Shown here piece after piece: positions 46,838 to 56,823 of a DNA stretch of 64,000 nt (the first letter of the stretch is position 1; the number at the start of each line of letters is the position of its first letter). This stretch comes from Thiothrix subterranea. Lineage in GTDB: Bacteria; Pseudomonadota; Gammaproteobacteria; Thiotrichales; Thiotrichaceae. The notes below the pieces were generated by a model. That model did no database searches. It saw nothing but the letters and a program-made list of their open reading frames with translations, and had not been told where the DNA came from. The position numbers and the translations under genes were made by a program. Location of the stretch: NCBI RefSeq assembly GCF_016772315.1, contig NZ_CP053482.1:3343501-3407500 (forward strand). The letters are read 5' to 3'.

Positions 46838-47020
46838 TTTTATGCTATCGTATTGGCTATAATCCGCTATTTGCTGGGCTAAATCAGCGTCGCTGAGGTA
46901 GCTTTGGTGCATTTCGTAATAGCCATTGATACGCGGTTGTGAGCCGATAATATGTCCTAGCAAACTGCTATAGGCTCGCATGTGGCTGAGTAAAAAGATT
47001 CGGGAATAGGATTGAGTCAT
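46838..47020 (-). pseudogene. Truncated duplicate of the sulfotransferase 5' end
   Basis: The first 60 codons (MTQSYSRIFLLSHMRAYSSL and on to DYSQYDSIK) are almost identical to those of the sulfotransferase gene at 44169-44894. Similarity then stops abruptly near 46838, and the frame continues for about 20 unrelated codons into the restriction gene's upstream region. Some similarity also extends upstream of the ATG (TTAGGAT and following). It is therefore a duplicated, broken fragment that marks an insertion or recombination junction. Confidence 0.85.
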
Positions 47021-47073
47021 GGTTTAGGATCTCCAATTAAATTTTTGCGGGCTTTGCTTGTCTATAGTTATTT

Positions 47074-47850
47074 CTATAAAACATTATTTATTACCGCCAC
47101 ATCAACACGAATAATATTATTGGCTTGCCATTGACCAGAACGATATTCAGGTCTAGAGCGGATGTTGTTAAGTATATTAGAGCTTTGTTTGAACCGATCT
47201 GCATTCCATTTTTTTAGTTCAGTTCTACCATCTGAATAGGTTGTTTTGATTTCAGCTAACTTTGAAACTAATAATTTCGCTTTGAATTCTTCTGGATTGG
47301 ATGGGTTTAAAATAATTAATAATTTACTTTCGTTGGTGTTTTTATTTGACGAAAATGATGTATTAATTTGTTGGTTTTTTTCTGAAGATGCTTTTTTTGA
47401 ATTAATCAATAATGATAGATCGACGCTGATGTCTTTTAATCTTTTATCAGTTAAGAATTTTTGAGTTGTTGTAATTATCCAGCCGTTTTGGTGACTATTT
47501 TTAATGGCATATTCTTTTGCAATCTCAACAGGTATTTCTAATCCTTTCTTAATAAGTCCTTGCTCATTGAATAAAATTACTACCAAATAATCGAACTCCC
47601 ATGAGCGAATTACATTTAATGGTGTTGTTGGAGTACCTTTGATTTTTCTTGATTTAACTTGATATAGTTTTCCATCGTCGGTTTCTATATCTGCACTGAA
47701 ACCAGAAATATTTAGCAACTTACCACCATAATATTGATGGGCAAGATATTCAGCGTATTCACCAACTAAATTACTTGTTCTTCCTAATGCTTTGGCAAGT
47801 TTGTTTGAATGTTCATTAAATTTTATCCAAAGATCATCAATTTCTTCCAT
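47074..47850 (-). CDS. Putative PD-(D/E)XK-like protein (DUF6998-like)
   Basis: The 258-residue protein has GEYAEYLAHQYYGGKLL near residue 30, then FSADIETDDGKLYQVKSRK. The second segment has a D...QxK pattern matching a variant nuclease core (ADIET with D near 53, QVK near 64). The last third contains a Ser/Asn/Lys-rich linker and a charged C-terminal domain. It resembles DUF6998-type proteins often found near restriction systems. It is strongly AT-rich, on the same strand as the restriction pair, and could be an accessory nuclease or a solitary enzyme. I infer function only from fold and context. Confidence 0.6.
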   Translation of the reverse strand: MEEIDDLWIKFNEHSNKLAKALGRTSNLVGEYAEYLAHQYYGGKLLNISGFSADIETDDGKLYQVKSRKIKGTPTTPLNVIRSWEFDYLVVILFNEQGLIKKGLEIPVEIAKEYAIKNSHQNGWIITTTQKFLTDKRLKDISVDLSLLINSKKASSEKNQQINTSFSSNKNTNESKLLIILNPSNPEEFKAKLLVSKLAEIKTTYSDGRTELKKWNADRFKQSSNILNNIRSRPEYRSGQWQANNIIRVDVAVINNVL

Positions 47851-47967
47851 TATTTATCCTTTGATACTTAATCAAAGAGGTCATGATTGATCTCACTGAC
47901 TTCTTATTTAAATTTTTAATCATTTTAAACTCATCTAATCCATAAGAGTTTAAAGCGAAATTATTTT

Positions 47968-48195
47968 TTATGCCGGATTCGATAACCACGAAATATCAAT
48001 TGTCCGGTGCTGGCGCACACAGTCACGCAAGTACAAGTTGATCAGGCTTTGGTAAGGTACACCCGTGTTTTCAGCCATTTCTTTGAAATACCCTACCACG
48101 TCTTCGCCCAATCGAATGGTGACGGACTTTTTCAGTTTGGAGGTGTAGGGATTTTTGCGAGATTTCATTTGAGACAGGTCATATTCCGCTTTCAT
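47968..48195 (-). CDS. brnA: BrnA family antitoxin
   Basis: The 75-residue protein has the BrnA C-terminal DNA-binding pattern KKSVTIRLGEDVVGYFKEMA followed by GVPYQSLINLYLRDCV, a ribbon-helix-helix type. It should neutralise BrnT and repress the operon. Its ATG overlaps the stop of brnT by four bases, with the toxin gene first, as in classic brnTA. Confidence 0.88.
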   Translation of the reverse strand: MKAEYDLSQMKSRKNPYTSKLKKSVTIRLGEDVVGYFKEMAENTGVPYQSLINLYLRDCVRQHRTIDISWLSNPA

Positions 48196-48479
48196 GGCAC
48201 GCTACCTTTGTAGTATTGACGTTCATTTTTGGTTGCTTTGCGAGCTGAGATGATTCTGATGGTAGTGCCTGAATCACGCTCACAGTGGCAAACAAGCAGG
48301 ATTTTGGATTCATCACTAAGACCGAGCATCAAAAAACGGTCTTCCACATCCGAATGTTCCTCATCGTAAAATTGCACAGCAAATTCATCAAAGAAAACCG
48401 ACTTGGCTTCCTCAAAAGAAATGCCATGTTTGCGCTGATTTGAAGCAGCTTTTGCTGTGTCCCACTCGAATTTCATCAT
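48192..48479 (-). CDS. brnT: BrnT family ribonuclease toxin
   Basis: The 95-residue protein has the family landmarks FEWDTAKAASNQRKHGISFEEA and VFFDEFAVQF at the N-terminus, and IRIISARKATKNERQYY at the C-terminus. The last segment holds the H/R/E residues used by BrnT in RNA cleavage. ATG 48479 and ATG 48476 are both possible starts. It is divergent from the AAA-ATPase gene that starts at 48575, with a gap of about 95 bases that must hold both promoters. Confidence 0.92.
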   Translation of the reverse strand: MMKFEWDTAKAASNQRKHGISFEEAKSVFFDEFAVQFYDEEHSDVEDRFLMLGLSDESKILLVCHCERDSGTTIRIISARKATKNERQYYKGSVP

Positions 48480-48574
48480 GGTTACATTGTATGTACGAGA
48501 TTTGGCGTGTCAAGCGTAAACGCTACATGGCAATATGCTATCATCTGCCACATCACCACCGTGCAGGACGTGCC

Positions 48575-50050
48575 ATGAAAATCCCCTACGGCTTGAGCAA
48601 TTTCAAGAAAGTCATCACCGAAGGCTTTGTCTATGTGGACAAAACCGCCTACATCGCCGCGCTAGAAGCCGATGGGCAGTACCACTTTCTGTTGCGCCCG
48701 CGCCGTTTCGGTAAAAGCCTGTTCATCTCAGCACTGGAGTATTACTACGACGTAAAGCACCAAGCAGATTTCGACGCAATCTTTTCCCAACTCCACATCG
48801 GGCAACATCCAACCCCGACGCGCAGCAGCTATCAGGTGCTGTTCATGGAGTTCAGCGGGATTGCCACGGATAGCGCGGAATCGGTTTACCGGGCGTTCAA
48901 TACCAAAGTCGATGTGGCTTTGCAGAACTTCCTCAAGCGTTACGAGTATACGCAACAAGAGCAGGCCGGGGTTGCTGCATTGACCTCCCCATACGAAAAA
49001 ATGGAGTACTTTTTTGGGGTAACAGCGAACCAAAAACTGTTCCTGTTGCTCGACGAATACGACCATTTCGCCAATTCGATACTGGCGGAGAATATGCCGC
49101 TGTTCAAAAGTATCGTCGGCAAGGGCGGTTTCGTGCGCAGCTTTTACGAAACCATTAAGGCAGCTACCCAGCGCGGCACGGTAGACCGTTTGTTCATCAC
49201 GGGGGTTACGCCGATCATGCTGGATAGTCTGACCAGTGGGTTTAATATTGGCAAAAACCTGTCGTTACAAGAAGACTTCAATGCAGCCGTCGGTTTTACC
49301 AAGGATGAAGTAGCGGGCTTACTCCAGCCCTTGGCGGTCGACTGCCATCTGGATGCCTCAGTGTTGCTGGATGACGTGACACGGTGGTACAACGGCTACC
49401 GCTTTCACGCGGATGCACCCGAAACGGTTTATAACGCCAATATGGTGTTGTATTTTCTGGATAATTTCGACACGAAACGCTGTGCTTACCCGAAAAAAAT
49501 GTTGGATGCGAATATTGCCTCCGACTATGGTAAGTTAATGGGCTTGTTCGGTATCGGCGACCGTGAAGACAATTACAAGGTGCTGGATGAGTTGCTCAAC
49601 ACGGGCGAAGTCATCGCACGACAGGCGGAAAAATTTGATTTCGACAAAGGCTTTTTCCGGGATGATTTCATCAGCTTGTTAGCCTATATGGGGTTTGTGT
49701 CGCTGCAACGCGAAGAGTTGGCCGGGGAGGTGTTTGCTATCCCCAACCATGTGATGCAGGAGATGTATTTCCAGTATTTCAAAGCGGAATTGGAGCGGCG
49801 TAACCAGATTGAGATTCCCAATCGTGGCTTAGCTTCGGCAGTGGCATCCTTGGCGGCGGATGACAATATCCAGCCGTTAATGGATGAGATGCAGCGCGTG
49901 TTGCAGGTGCTTTCCAACCGCGATTTCATGAAGATGGATGAAAAGCACATCAAAACCCTGCTGCTGACGCTGCTCTACCATTCGTCGGTGTATTTCATCC
50001 AAAGCGTTGGCGCTGATTCGCTACATCAACAGCAGCCAACTCGCGAATAA
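48575..50050 (+). CDS. AAA-ATPase-like protein (PF09820) lacking a complete C-terminal nuclease
   Basis: The 491-residue protein begins MKIPYGLSNFKKVITEGFVY and has YVDKT, a P-loop-like LRPRRFGKSLFISALEYYY at about residues 38-56, Walker B LLLDEYDHFANS and TGVTPIMLDSLTSGFNI. After HIKTLLLTLLYHSSVYFIQS the chain ends with 14 unrelated residues. In related proteins the PD-(D/E)XK domain follows at this point, so it seems to have been lost. The start is ATG 48575, after AGGACG; the longer frame upstream is antisense to brnT. The end overlaps the membrane-protein gene by 30 bases. Compare the complete copy at 18169-19707. Confidence 0.88.
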   Translation: MKIPYGLSNFKKVITEGFVYVDKTAYIAALEADGQYHFLLRPRRFGKSLFISALEYYYDVKHQADFDAIFSQLHIGQHPTPTRSSYQVLFMEFSGIATDSAESVYRAFNTKVDVALQNFLKRYEYTQQEQAGVAALTSPYEKMEYFFGVTANQKLFLLLDEYDHFANSILAENMPLFKSIVGKGGFVRSFYETIKAATQRGTVDRLFITGVTPIMLDSLTSGFNIGKNLSLQEDFNAAVGFTKDEVAGLLQPLAVDCHLDASVLLDDVTRWYNGYRFHADAPETVYNANMVLYFLDNFDTKRCAYPKKMLDANIASDYGKLMGLFGIGDREDNYKVLDELLNTGEVIARQAEKFDFDKGFFRDDFISLLAYMGFVSLQREELAGEVFAIPNHVMQEMYFQYFKAELERRNQIEIPNRGLASAVASLAADDNIQPLMDEMQRVLQVLSNRDFMKMDEKHIKTLLLTLLYHSSVYFIQSVGADSLHQQQPTRE

Positions 50051-50344
50051 TACCCCCGCCACCATCACCCAGCCCGGTAGTGATGACGCGGGAGCTTTCT
50101 TCTGCGGCTTACCGGATAAGGCGGCTTCCAGCTCTTTGCAGGCATCCGCGTGAACCTTAACCTCATAAGCCCCCCCAATGATCTTGGACTCAATCAGTTC
50201 TTTACGCAGTTGCTCTTTAATGCCTTCTTTTATCCCCGCCAATTTGCCGACTTGTTTGCCCTGTGCAAGCCCTTGTGAATAGCCCAACCATGAACCTGCT
50301 GCCGCACCCAACAGCAATAAAAACGACACTGTAAGAATATCCAT
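50021..50344 (-). CDS. Small membrane protein of unknown function
   Basis: From ATG 50344 the product is 107 residues with a hydrophobic N-terminal helix (MDILTVSFLLLLGAAAGSWLG), a central charged region containing the regular GLAQGKQVGKLAGIKEGIKEQL pattern, and a C-terminal membrane helix (PGWVMVAGVLFASWLLL). A GGGGCT lies before the ATG; a GTG or ATG further up (50425) would add 27 residues. I do not recognise a family. It overlaps the shortened AAA-ATPase gene in the opposite orientation and lies downstream of proS on the same strand. Confidence 0.55.
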   Translation of the reverse strand: MDILTVSFLLLLGAAAGSWLGYSQGLAQGKQVGKLAGIKEGIKEQLRKELIESKIIGGAYEVKVHADACKELEAALSGKPQKKAPASSLPGWVMVAGVLFASWLLLM

Positions 50345-50443
50345 AATCAGCCCCGAAATTTGCCCGACGAAAGCCATAAACGGATTATCTTGCAATAATC
50401 GCCCGGATACCGTGACGACTATCACATTGCGGTTAAGTTTCGG

Positions 50444-52153
50444 TTAAAGTTGGGCAATAAACGCGAGAATATCCGCAACCGGCACTTTCACCGCATCGCC
50501 GCCACTCCGCGCTTTGTATTCCAACTCGCCCGCTTGCAAACCACGCTCAGAAATAATGACGCGGTGCGGAATACCCAGCAATTCATGGTCGGCAAACATT
50601 GCACCGGGGCGTAACGCACGGTCATCCAGCAACACATCCACGCCCGCTGCTTGCAATTGCGCGTAAAGTTCTTCTGCTTTCGCTGCCACATCCGGCGATT
50701 TCTGCATGTTCAGCGGCGCAATCACCAACGTGAATGGCGCAATCGCCGTAGGCCAGCGAATCCCGAATTCGTCGTTATTCTGCTCAATCGCTGAGGCGAC
50801 CACGCGGGAAACGCCGATGCCGTAGCAACCCATTGTCATCACTTGCGCCCGCCCGCTTTCATCCAACACCGTCGCATTGAGTTTCGACGAATACGTTTTG
50901 CCCAACTGGAAGATGTGACCGACTTCAATACCGCGCACGATAGACAGTGTGCCGCAACCGTCGGGGCTGGGGTCGCCTTCGATCACATTGCGCAGATCGG
51001 CAATTTGCGGCAGCGCGACATCGCGTTCCCAATTGATGCCGAAGAAGTGTTTGCCGTCGACATTCGCGCCTGCGCCGAAGTCGGACATATTCGCCACGGT
51101 ACGGTCAGCGATTACCGGAATGGTCAAACCGACTGGCCCCAATGAGCCGGGGCCTGCACCGATCAAGGCGCGAATTTCATCTTCCCGCGCAAACTGCAAC
51201 GGCACGGCAACGCCGGGGATTTTTTCCGCTTTGATTTCGTTGAGGGTATGATCGCCACGTACCAGCAAAGCAATGAAGGCGTGCTCGGACTCTTCTGCCG
51301 CCGCCACGATCAAGGTCTTAACCGTTTTCTCGATTGGCAAGCCGAATTGCGCCACCAATTCCTCGATGGTTTTGGCGTTAGGCGTGTCGACTTCGCGCAT
51401 CGCTTCCGTTGGCGCGGCGCGTTCGGCAATTAGGCACACCGCTTCCGCCAATTCGATATTCGCGGCGTAATTGCTGCCACTGGCGAAGGCAATCGCATCT
51501 TCACCCGAATCAGCAAGGACGTGGAATTCGTGTGATGCATTGCCACCAATCGAGCCGGTATCCGCTTGCACCGGGCGGAAATCCAGCCCCAACCGCTGGA
51601 AAATGCGCGAATACGCCGCAAACATAATGTCGTAAGTTTCCTGCAACGATTCTTGTGTGGCATGGAAGGAATACGCATCTTTCATCAAGAATTCACGCGC
51701 CCGCATTACGCCAAAACGCGGGCGTACTTCGTCACGGAATTTGGTTTGAATCTGGTAGAAATTGATCGGCAACTGCTTGTAGCTGCTCAATTCTTTGCGG
51801 GCGTAATCGGTAATGATTTCTTCGTGCGTCGGGCCATAGCAAAAGTCGCGGCTGTGACGGTCACGAATGCGCAGCAATTCCGCGCCGTATTTTTCCCAAC
51901 GACCGGATTCTTGCCACAATTCGGCAGGCTGGATGGAAGGCATCAGCACTTCAATTGCACCCGCGTTGTTCATTTCTTCACGCACGATGGCTTCGACTTT
52001 GCGCAATACGCGCAAGCCATACGGCATCCACGTATACAAACCGGAGGCGAGGCGGCGAATCATGCCCGCACGTAGCATTAATTGGTGGCTGATGACTTCG
52101 GCATCGGCGGGCGTTTCGCGCTGGGTGCTCAGGGGGAATCGGGAAACTCGCAT
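50444..52153 (-). CDS. proS: Prolyl-tRNA synthetase
   Basis: ProS charges tRNA-Pro. The 569-residue length matches the bacterial type with an editing insertion. Motif 1 lies near [21 protein letters not shown] and motif 2 in [26 protein letters not shown]. The INS editing domain (about 230-390) contains [11 protein letters not shown], motif 3 is [19 protein letters not shown], and an anticodon-binding domain ends the chain. The start is ATG 52153 ([19 protein letters not shown]), as in homologues; the upstream open frame is 5' leader. A long stem-loop occupies that leader. Confidence 0.97.
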   Translation of the reverse strand: MRVSRFPLSTQRETPADAEVISHQLMLRAGMIRRLASGLYTWMPYGLRVLRKVEAIVREEMNNAGAIEVLMPSIQPAELWQESGRWEKYGAELLRIRDRHSRDFCYGPTHEEIITDYARKELSSYKQLPINFYQIQTKFRDEVRPRFGVMRAREFLMKDAYSFHATQESLQETYDIMFAAYSRIFQRLGLDFRPVQADTGSIGGNASHEFHVLADSGEDAIAFASGSNYAANIELAEAVCLIAERAAPTEAMREVDTPNAKTIEELVAQFGLPIEKTVKTLIVAAAEESEHAFIALLVRGDHTLNEIKAEKIPGVAVPLQFAREDEIRALIGAGPGSLGPVGLTIPVIADRTVANMSDFGAGANVDGKHFFGINWERDVALPQIADLRNVIEGDPSPDGCGTLSIVRGIEVGHIFQLGKTYSSKLNATVLDESGRAQVMTMGCYGIGVSRVVASAIEQNNDEFGIRWPTAIAPFTLVIAPLNMQKSPDVAAKAEELYAQLQAAGVDVLLDDRALRPGAMFADHELLGIPHRVIISERGLQAGELEYKARSGGDAVKVPVADILAFIAQL

Positions 52154-52178
52154 GGTGTTGTCTTCTATCCGGTATGGG

Positions 52179-52240
52179 AAACCGCCAATTATAGAATTCA
52201 TCGCGCCTTTGCGAAACCCCCGCGTGCGGATTGGCGGTTT
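52179..52240. promoter_or_regulatory. Long stem-loop in the proS leader
   Basis: AAACCGCCAAT at 52179-52189 is the exact complement of ATTGGCGGTTT at 52230-52240, with about 40 bases between. In the minus-strand transcript it lies roughly 25 bases upstream of the proS start. It could be a leader structure or an old terminator: on the plus strand the second arm runs into TTTTT. No known riboswitch or T-box features are seen. Confidence 0.45.
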
Positions 52241-52369
52241 TTCTATTGGTTTAGTAGTTGCTATGATTTTGCATTGATAGTTATCAAAAAAAACCAGTAT
52301 TTTTACTATCTGCATAAGTAAATAATTATATACTTACTTTATAAATGATTGAAATTAAATGATATTTTT

Positions 52370-52398
52370 TTGACATTTTGGGTTGATTATGGTGTTAT
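52370..52398 (+). promoter_or_regulatory. Sigma-70 promoter of sqr
   Basis: TTGACA at 52370-52375 and TGTTAT at 52393-52398 are 17 bases apart, about 45 bases upstream of the sqr start. The -35 box is a perfect consensus. Confidence 0.65.
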
Positions 52399-52426
52399 CT
52401 GCGTCCAGAAACACAAATTAACATAA

Positions 52427-53716
<1,290 letters not shown>

Positions 53717-53743
53717 ATAATAAAGCAGATAATTTTACCGGAT

Positions 53744-53757
53744 TTGCGCGAAATCAA
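53744..53757 (+). promoter_or_regulatory. Possible FNR-type site upstream of cydA
   Basis: TTGCG-CGAA-ATCAA matches the FNR palindrome TTGAT-N4-ATCAA at eight of ten positions. It lies 131 bases before the cydA start. Oxygen control of cydAB by FNR/ANR-type regulators is known in gammaproteobacteria, but here it rests on one imperfect site. Confidence 0.4.
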
Positions 53758-53887
53758 TGCTGCTGCACTGCGATGCGGCGTATGTTTCTGATCACGGTAA
53801 GTAGAGTTGTTCCCTGAAAAATAACGGGGCAATACTGGGTATGGTGTTGCTCCGTTAGTCGTTTAATGTGCTAGGAGGTAGCGCCAC

Positions 53888-55489
53888 ATGATTACGGAAG
53901 AAGTCGTCGATCTCTCGCGGCTGCAATTTGCAGTCACCGCCCTTTACCATTTCCTGTTTGTCCCCCTGACGTTAGGCATGACTTTCATGCTGGCGATCAT
54001 GGAGTCGGTCTATGTGATGACCGGCAAGCAAATCTACAAGGATATGGTGAAATTTTGGGGCAAACTGTTTGGTATTAACTTCGCGCTCGGTGTCACCACC
54101 GGCCTGACAATGGAATTTCAGTTCGGCACGAACTGGGCGTATTACTCACACTACGTCGGTGATGTGTTTGGCGCACCATTGGCTATTGAAGGCTTGATGG
54201 CTTTCTTCCTCGAATCGACGTTCGTCGGCTTGTTCTTCTTCGGTTGGGATCGTCTGAGCAAAGTGCAGCATTTGTCTGTCACTTGGTTGATGGCGATTGG
54301 CACGAACCTTTCCGCACTGTGGATTTTGATTGCGAATGGCTGGATGCAAAACCCGATTGGGTCGGAATTCAGCTATGAAACCATGCGTATGGAAATGGTC
54401 GATTTTGCTGCTGTCTTGCTGAATCCGGTGGCGCAGGTGAAGTTTATTCATACCGTGGCGGCGGGTTATGTCACAGGCGCAATGTTTGTGCTGTCGATCA
54501 GTGCCTGGTACATCCTCAAAGGGCGTGATCTTGGGTTTGCCAAGCGTTCGTTTGCGGTGGCAGCGGGTTTCGGCATGGCATCTATTCTGTCGGTGATTTT
54601 GCTGGGTGACGAAAGCGGTTACGAAGCGGGCGATGTGCAGAAAATGAAACTGGCAGCGATTGAGGCGGAATGGCACACCGAACCCGCTCCAGCAGGTTTC
54701 AATGTGATTGCTTGGCCTAATCAGGAAAAAGGGGAAAACGAATTTTCCATCAAGATTCCTTACGCGCTGGGTTTGATTGCAACGCGCTCCTTGACCGAGG
54801 AAGTTAAAGGTATCAATGACTTGGTTGAGGAAAATGTGCAGCGGATTCGCAACGGCATGACCGCTTACGGCTTATTGCTGAAATTGCGTGCAGGCACGGC
54901 AACTGAAGCGGAAAAAACCGCGTTTGCAGGGATGCGTGCCGATTTGGGCTACGGTTTGTTGCTGAAGCGTTATACGCCGAATGTGGTGGATGCGACGGAA
55001 GCGCAAATTCAGCAAGCCTCGAAAGACACTGTGCCACACGTTGCGTCATTGTTCTGGACGTTCCGTATCATGGTGGCATCGGGTGTGGCGATGTTGTTTA
55101 TTTTTGCATTGGCGTTTTATTACACCGCGAAAAAGACCGCGTATGAAAAGCGTTGGTTGATGCGTCTGGCGGTGGCGGGTTTGCCGTTGCCGTGGATTGC
55201 GATTGAATCCGGTTGGTTTGTGGCAGAAACAGGTCGTCAGCCCTGGGCGATTGGTGAAATTTTGCCAACCTTCATGGGCACATCGACGCTGACAGAATGG
55301 GATTTGATCGGCTCAATTGCGGGGTTTGTGTTCTTCTACACCGTGTTGTTGGTGGTGGAAATGTACTTGATGATCAAGTTTGCGAAACAAGGGCCGAGCA
55401 GCCTGCATACCGGACGTTATTACCATGAGAAGCACGGTGGCGGTCATGCGGGTGCGGTTTACGCTGATAAAATGAACGATCAGGTCTAA
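53888..55489 (+). CDS. cydA: Cytochrome bd ubiquinol oxidase subunit I
   Basis: CydA carries the quinol site and hemes b558, b595 and d. The 533-residue protein has [21 protein letters not shown] with the proximal histidine near residue 19 and [19 protein letters not shown] with the histidine ligand near 186. [13 protein letters not shown] holds the methionine ligand of heme b558, and [15 protein letters not shown] is the diagnostic GRQPW motif. The long loop between about 250 and 385 indicates the long Q-loop subfamily, as in E. coli bd-I. CTAGGAGGTAG precedes the ATG. It starts a cydA-cydB-cydX operon. Confidence 0.97.
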   Translation: MITEEVVDLSRLQFAVTALYHFLFVPLTLGMTFMLAIMESVYVMTGKQIYKDMVKFWGKLFGINFALGVTTGLTMEFQFGTNWAYYSHYVGDVFGAPLAIEGLMAFFLESTFVGLFFFGWDRLSKVQHLSVTWLMAIGTNLSALWILIANGWMQNPIGSEFSYETMRMEMVDFAAVLLNPVAQVKFIHTVAAGYVTGAMFVLSISAWYILKGRDLGFAKRSFAVAAGFGMASILSVILLGDESGYEAGDVQKMKLAAIEAEWHTEPAPAGFNVIAWPNQEKGENEFSIKIPYALGLIATRSLTEEVKGINDLVEENVQRIRNGMTAYGLLLKLRAGTATEAEKTAFAGMRADLGYGLLLKRYTPNVVDATEAQIQQASKDTVPHVASLFWTFRIMVASGVAMLFIFALAFYYTAKKTAYEKRWLMRLAVAGLPLPWIAIESGWFVAETGRQPWAIGEILPTFMGTSTLTEWDLIGSIAGFVFFYTVLLVVEMYLMIKFAKQGPSSLHTGRYYHEKHGGGHAGAVYADKMNDQV

Positions 55490-55499
55490 GGAGCAAACC

Positions 55500-56645
55500 A
55501 TGATTTTTGATTACGAAACGTTTAAGTTAATCTGGTGGGCATTGGTCGGCGTGCTGTTTATTGGCTTTGCCTTGACCGATGGCTTCGATATGGGCGTGGG
55601 TGCGTTATTGCGCATTGTCGGCAAAACCGATGAGGAACGCCGCGTAGCGATCAATGCGATTGCGCCGCATTGGGACGGCAATCAGGTATGGTTGATTCTG
55701 GCAGCGGGGGCAATTTTTGCGGCTTGGCCGATTACCTTTGGTGCGTCGTTTTCGACGTTTTATTGGGCGTTGGTATTGACGTTGTTTTCGCTGTTTTTCC
55801 GTCCGGTGGGGTTTGATTACCGTTCCAAGATTGCGGATACGCGCTGGCGGAACACGTGGGATTGGGGGTTGGTGATCGCGGGGGTTGTGCCGCCGTTGGT
55901 CATCGGTGTGGCGTTTGGCAATTTGTTGCTGGGTGTGCCGTTTGCGTTTGATGAGTTTTTGCGGATTACGACGTATGGCTCATTCTTTAAGTTGTTCCAC
56001 CCGTTTGCAGTGTTGGTGGGCTTGGTGAGTTTGCTGATGTTTACCATGCAGGGCGCGACGTATTTGATGTTGCGCACGGATGAGGCGGTCTATGCGCGTT
56101 CACGCAAAGCGGCGCAATGGACGGCGGCTGGGGTGATTATCACCTTCGGGCTGGCGGGCATTTGGTTATGGGCGGGCATTGATGGGTATGTGATTACCCA
56201 AGCGCCACCGCATGATTCTTTGCCAAATCCGATTGCGAAAACGGTTGTGCCGATGGCGGGCGCGTGGTTGACGAATTACAGCACCTATCCGCTGGCGATT
56301 ATGGCACCGATTGCGGGGTTCCTTGGCGCGTTTGGCGTGTTGATTTTGGCGGGTGGTAAAGGTCGTCCGGTATTGAGCTTTATTCACAGCTCTTTGTGCT
56401 TGATTGGGGTGATTATGACGGCGGGCGTTTCCTTGTTCCCGTTCGTGATGCCTTCCAGTTTGAACCCTAGCCACAGTTTGACGATTTGGGATTCGGCTTC
56501 TAGCCATTTGACGCTGGCGATTATGTTTTGGGCGGCGGTGATTTTTGTGCCGATTATTTTGTTCTACACCGTGTGGTGCTACAAGCAGATGTGGGGCAAA
56601 ATTACCGTTAAATTCATCCGTGAAAACGATCACTCAGTCTATTAA
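55500..56645 (+). CDS. cydB: Cytochrome bd ubiquinol oxidase subunit II
   Basis: CydB is the membrane partner of CydA. The 381-residue length matches E. coli CydB (379). It has eight to nine predicted helices, starting FKLIWWALVGVLFIGFALTD, with the family motifs TDGFDMGVGALLRIV and APHWDGNQVWLILAAGAIFAAWP. The gene begins ten bases after cydA with AAGGAGC as ribosome-binding site. Confidence 0.97.
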   Translation: MIFDYETFKLIWWALVGVLFIGFALTDGFDMGVGALLRIVGKTDEERRVAINAIAPHWDGNQVWLILAAGAIFAAWPITFGASFSTFYWALVLTLFSLFFRPVGFDYRSKIADTRWRNTWDWGLVIAGVVPPLVIGVAFGNLLLGVPFAFDEFLRITTYGSFFKLFHPFAVLVGLVSLLMFTMQGATYLMLRTDEAVYARSRKAAQWTAAGVIITFGLAGIWLWAGIDGYVITQAPPHDSLPNPIAKTVVPMAGAWLTNYSTYPLAIMAPIAGFLGAFGVLILAGGKGRPVLSFIHSSLCLIGVIMTAGVSLFPFVMPSSLNPSHSLTIWDSASSHLTLAIMFWAAVIFVPIILFYTVWCYKQMWGKITVKFIRENDHSVY

Positions 56646-56657
56646 GGAGATTTTACC

Positions 56658-56768
56658 ATGTGGTATTTTGCTTGGTTGCTCGGCGTATTGCTGGCGTGTT
56701 CCTTCGGTATCATTAACGTGATGTGGCTGGAGTTTCACGGTGGGTTGGATACGGATGATGAGAAGTAA
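56658..56768 (+). CDS. cydX: Cytochrome bd accessory subunit CydX
   Basis: This 36-residue protein (MWYFAWLLGVLLACSFGIIN and a short acidic tail) is a single membrane helix with the typical MWYFxWxLG start and EFHG segment of CydX. In E. coli, CydX stabilises the hemes of bd-I. AAGGAG lies eight bases upstream of the ATG, and it directly follows cydB. It is small and easily missed. A terminator-like hairpin follows. Confidence 0.93.
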   Translation: MWYFAWLLGVLLACSFGIINVMWLEFHGGLDTDDEK

Positions 56769-56790
56769 GGTGTAAACTGCGTCTGAGTTG

Positions 56791-56819
56791 AAAAAAGGGA
56801 GTGTTTTGGCACTCCCTTT
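56791..56819 (+). terminator. Terminator after cydABX
   Basis: AAAGGGAGTG and CACTCCCTTT form a 10-bp stem with a six-base loop. The following T-run is short. It overlaps the extended open frame of cydD, which argues that cydD starts after it at about 56824. Confidence 0.7.
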
Positions 56820-56823
56820 GCTT

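Noticed and set aside
48440-48574. Upstream extension of the AAA-ATPase gene
   Set aside because: It overlaps brnT on the other strand, and the family N-terminus begins at ATG 48575, which has its own ribosome-binding site.
52154-52315. N-terminal extension of proS
   Set aside because: Homologues start at [11 protein letters not shown]. The extension is AT-rich leader that includes the stem-loop.
56788-56823. TTG start for cydD
   Set aside because: It would place the start codon inside the terminator hairpin after cydX and add a non-family N-terminus.
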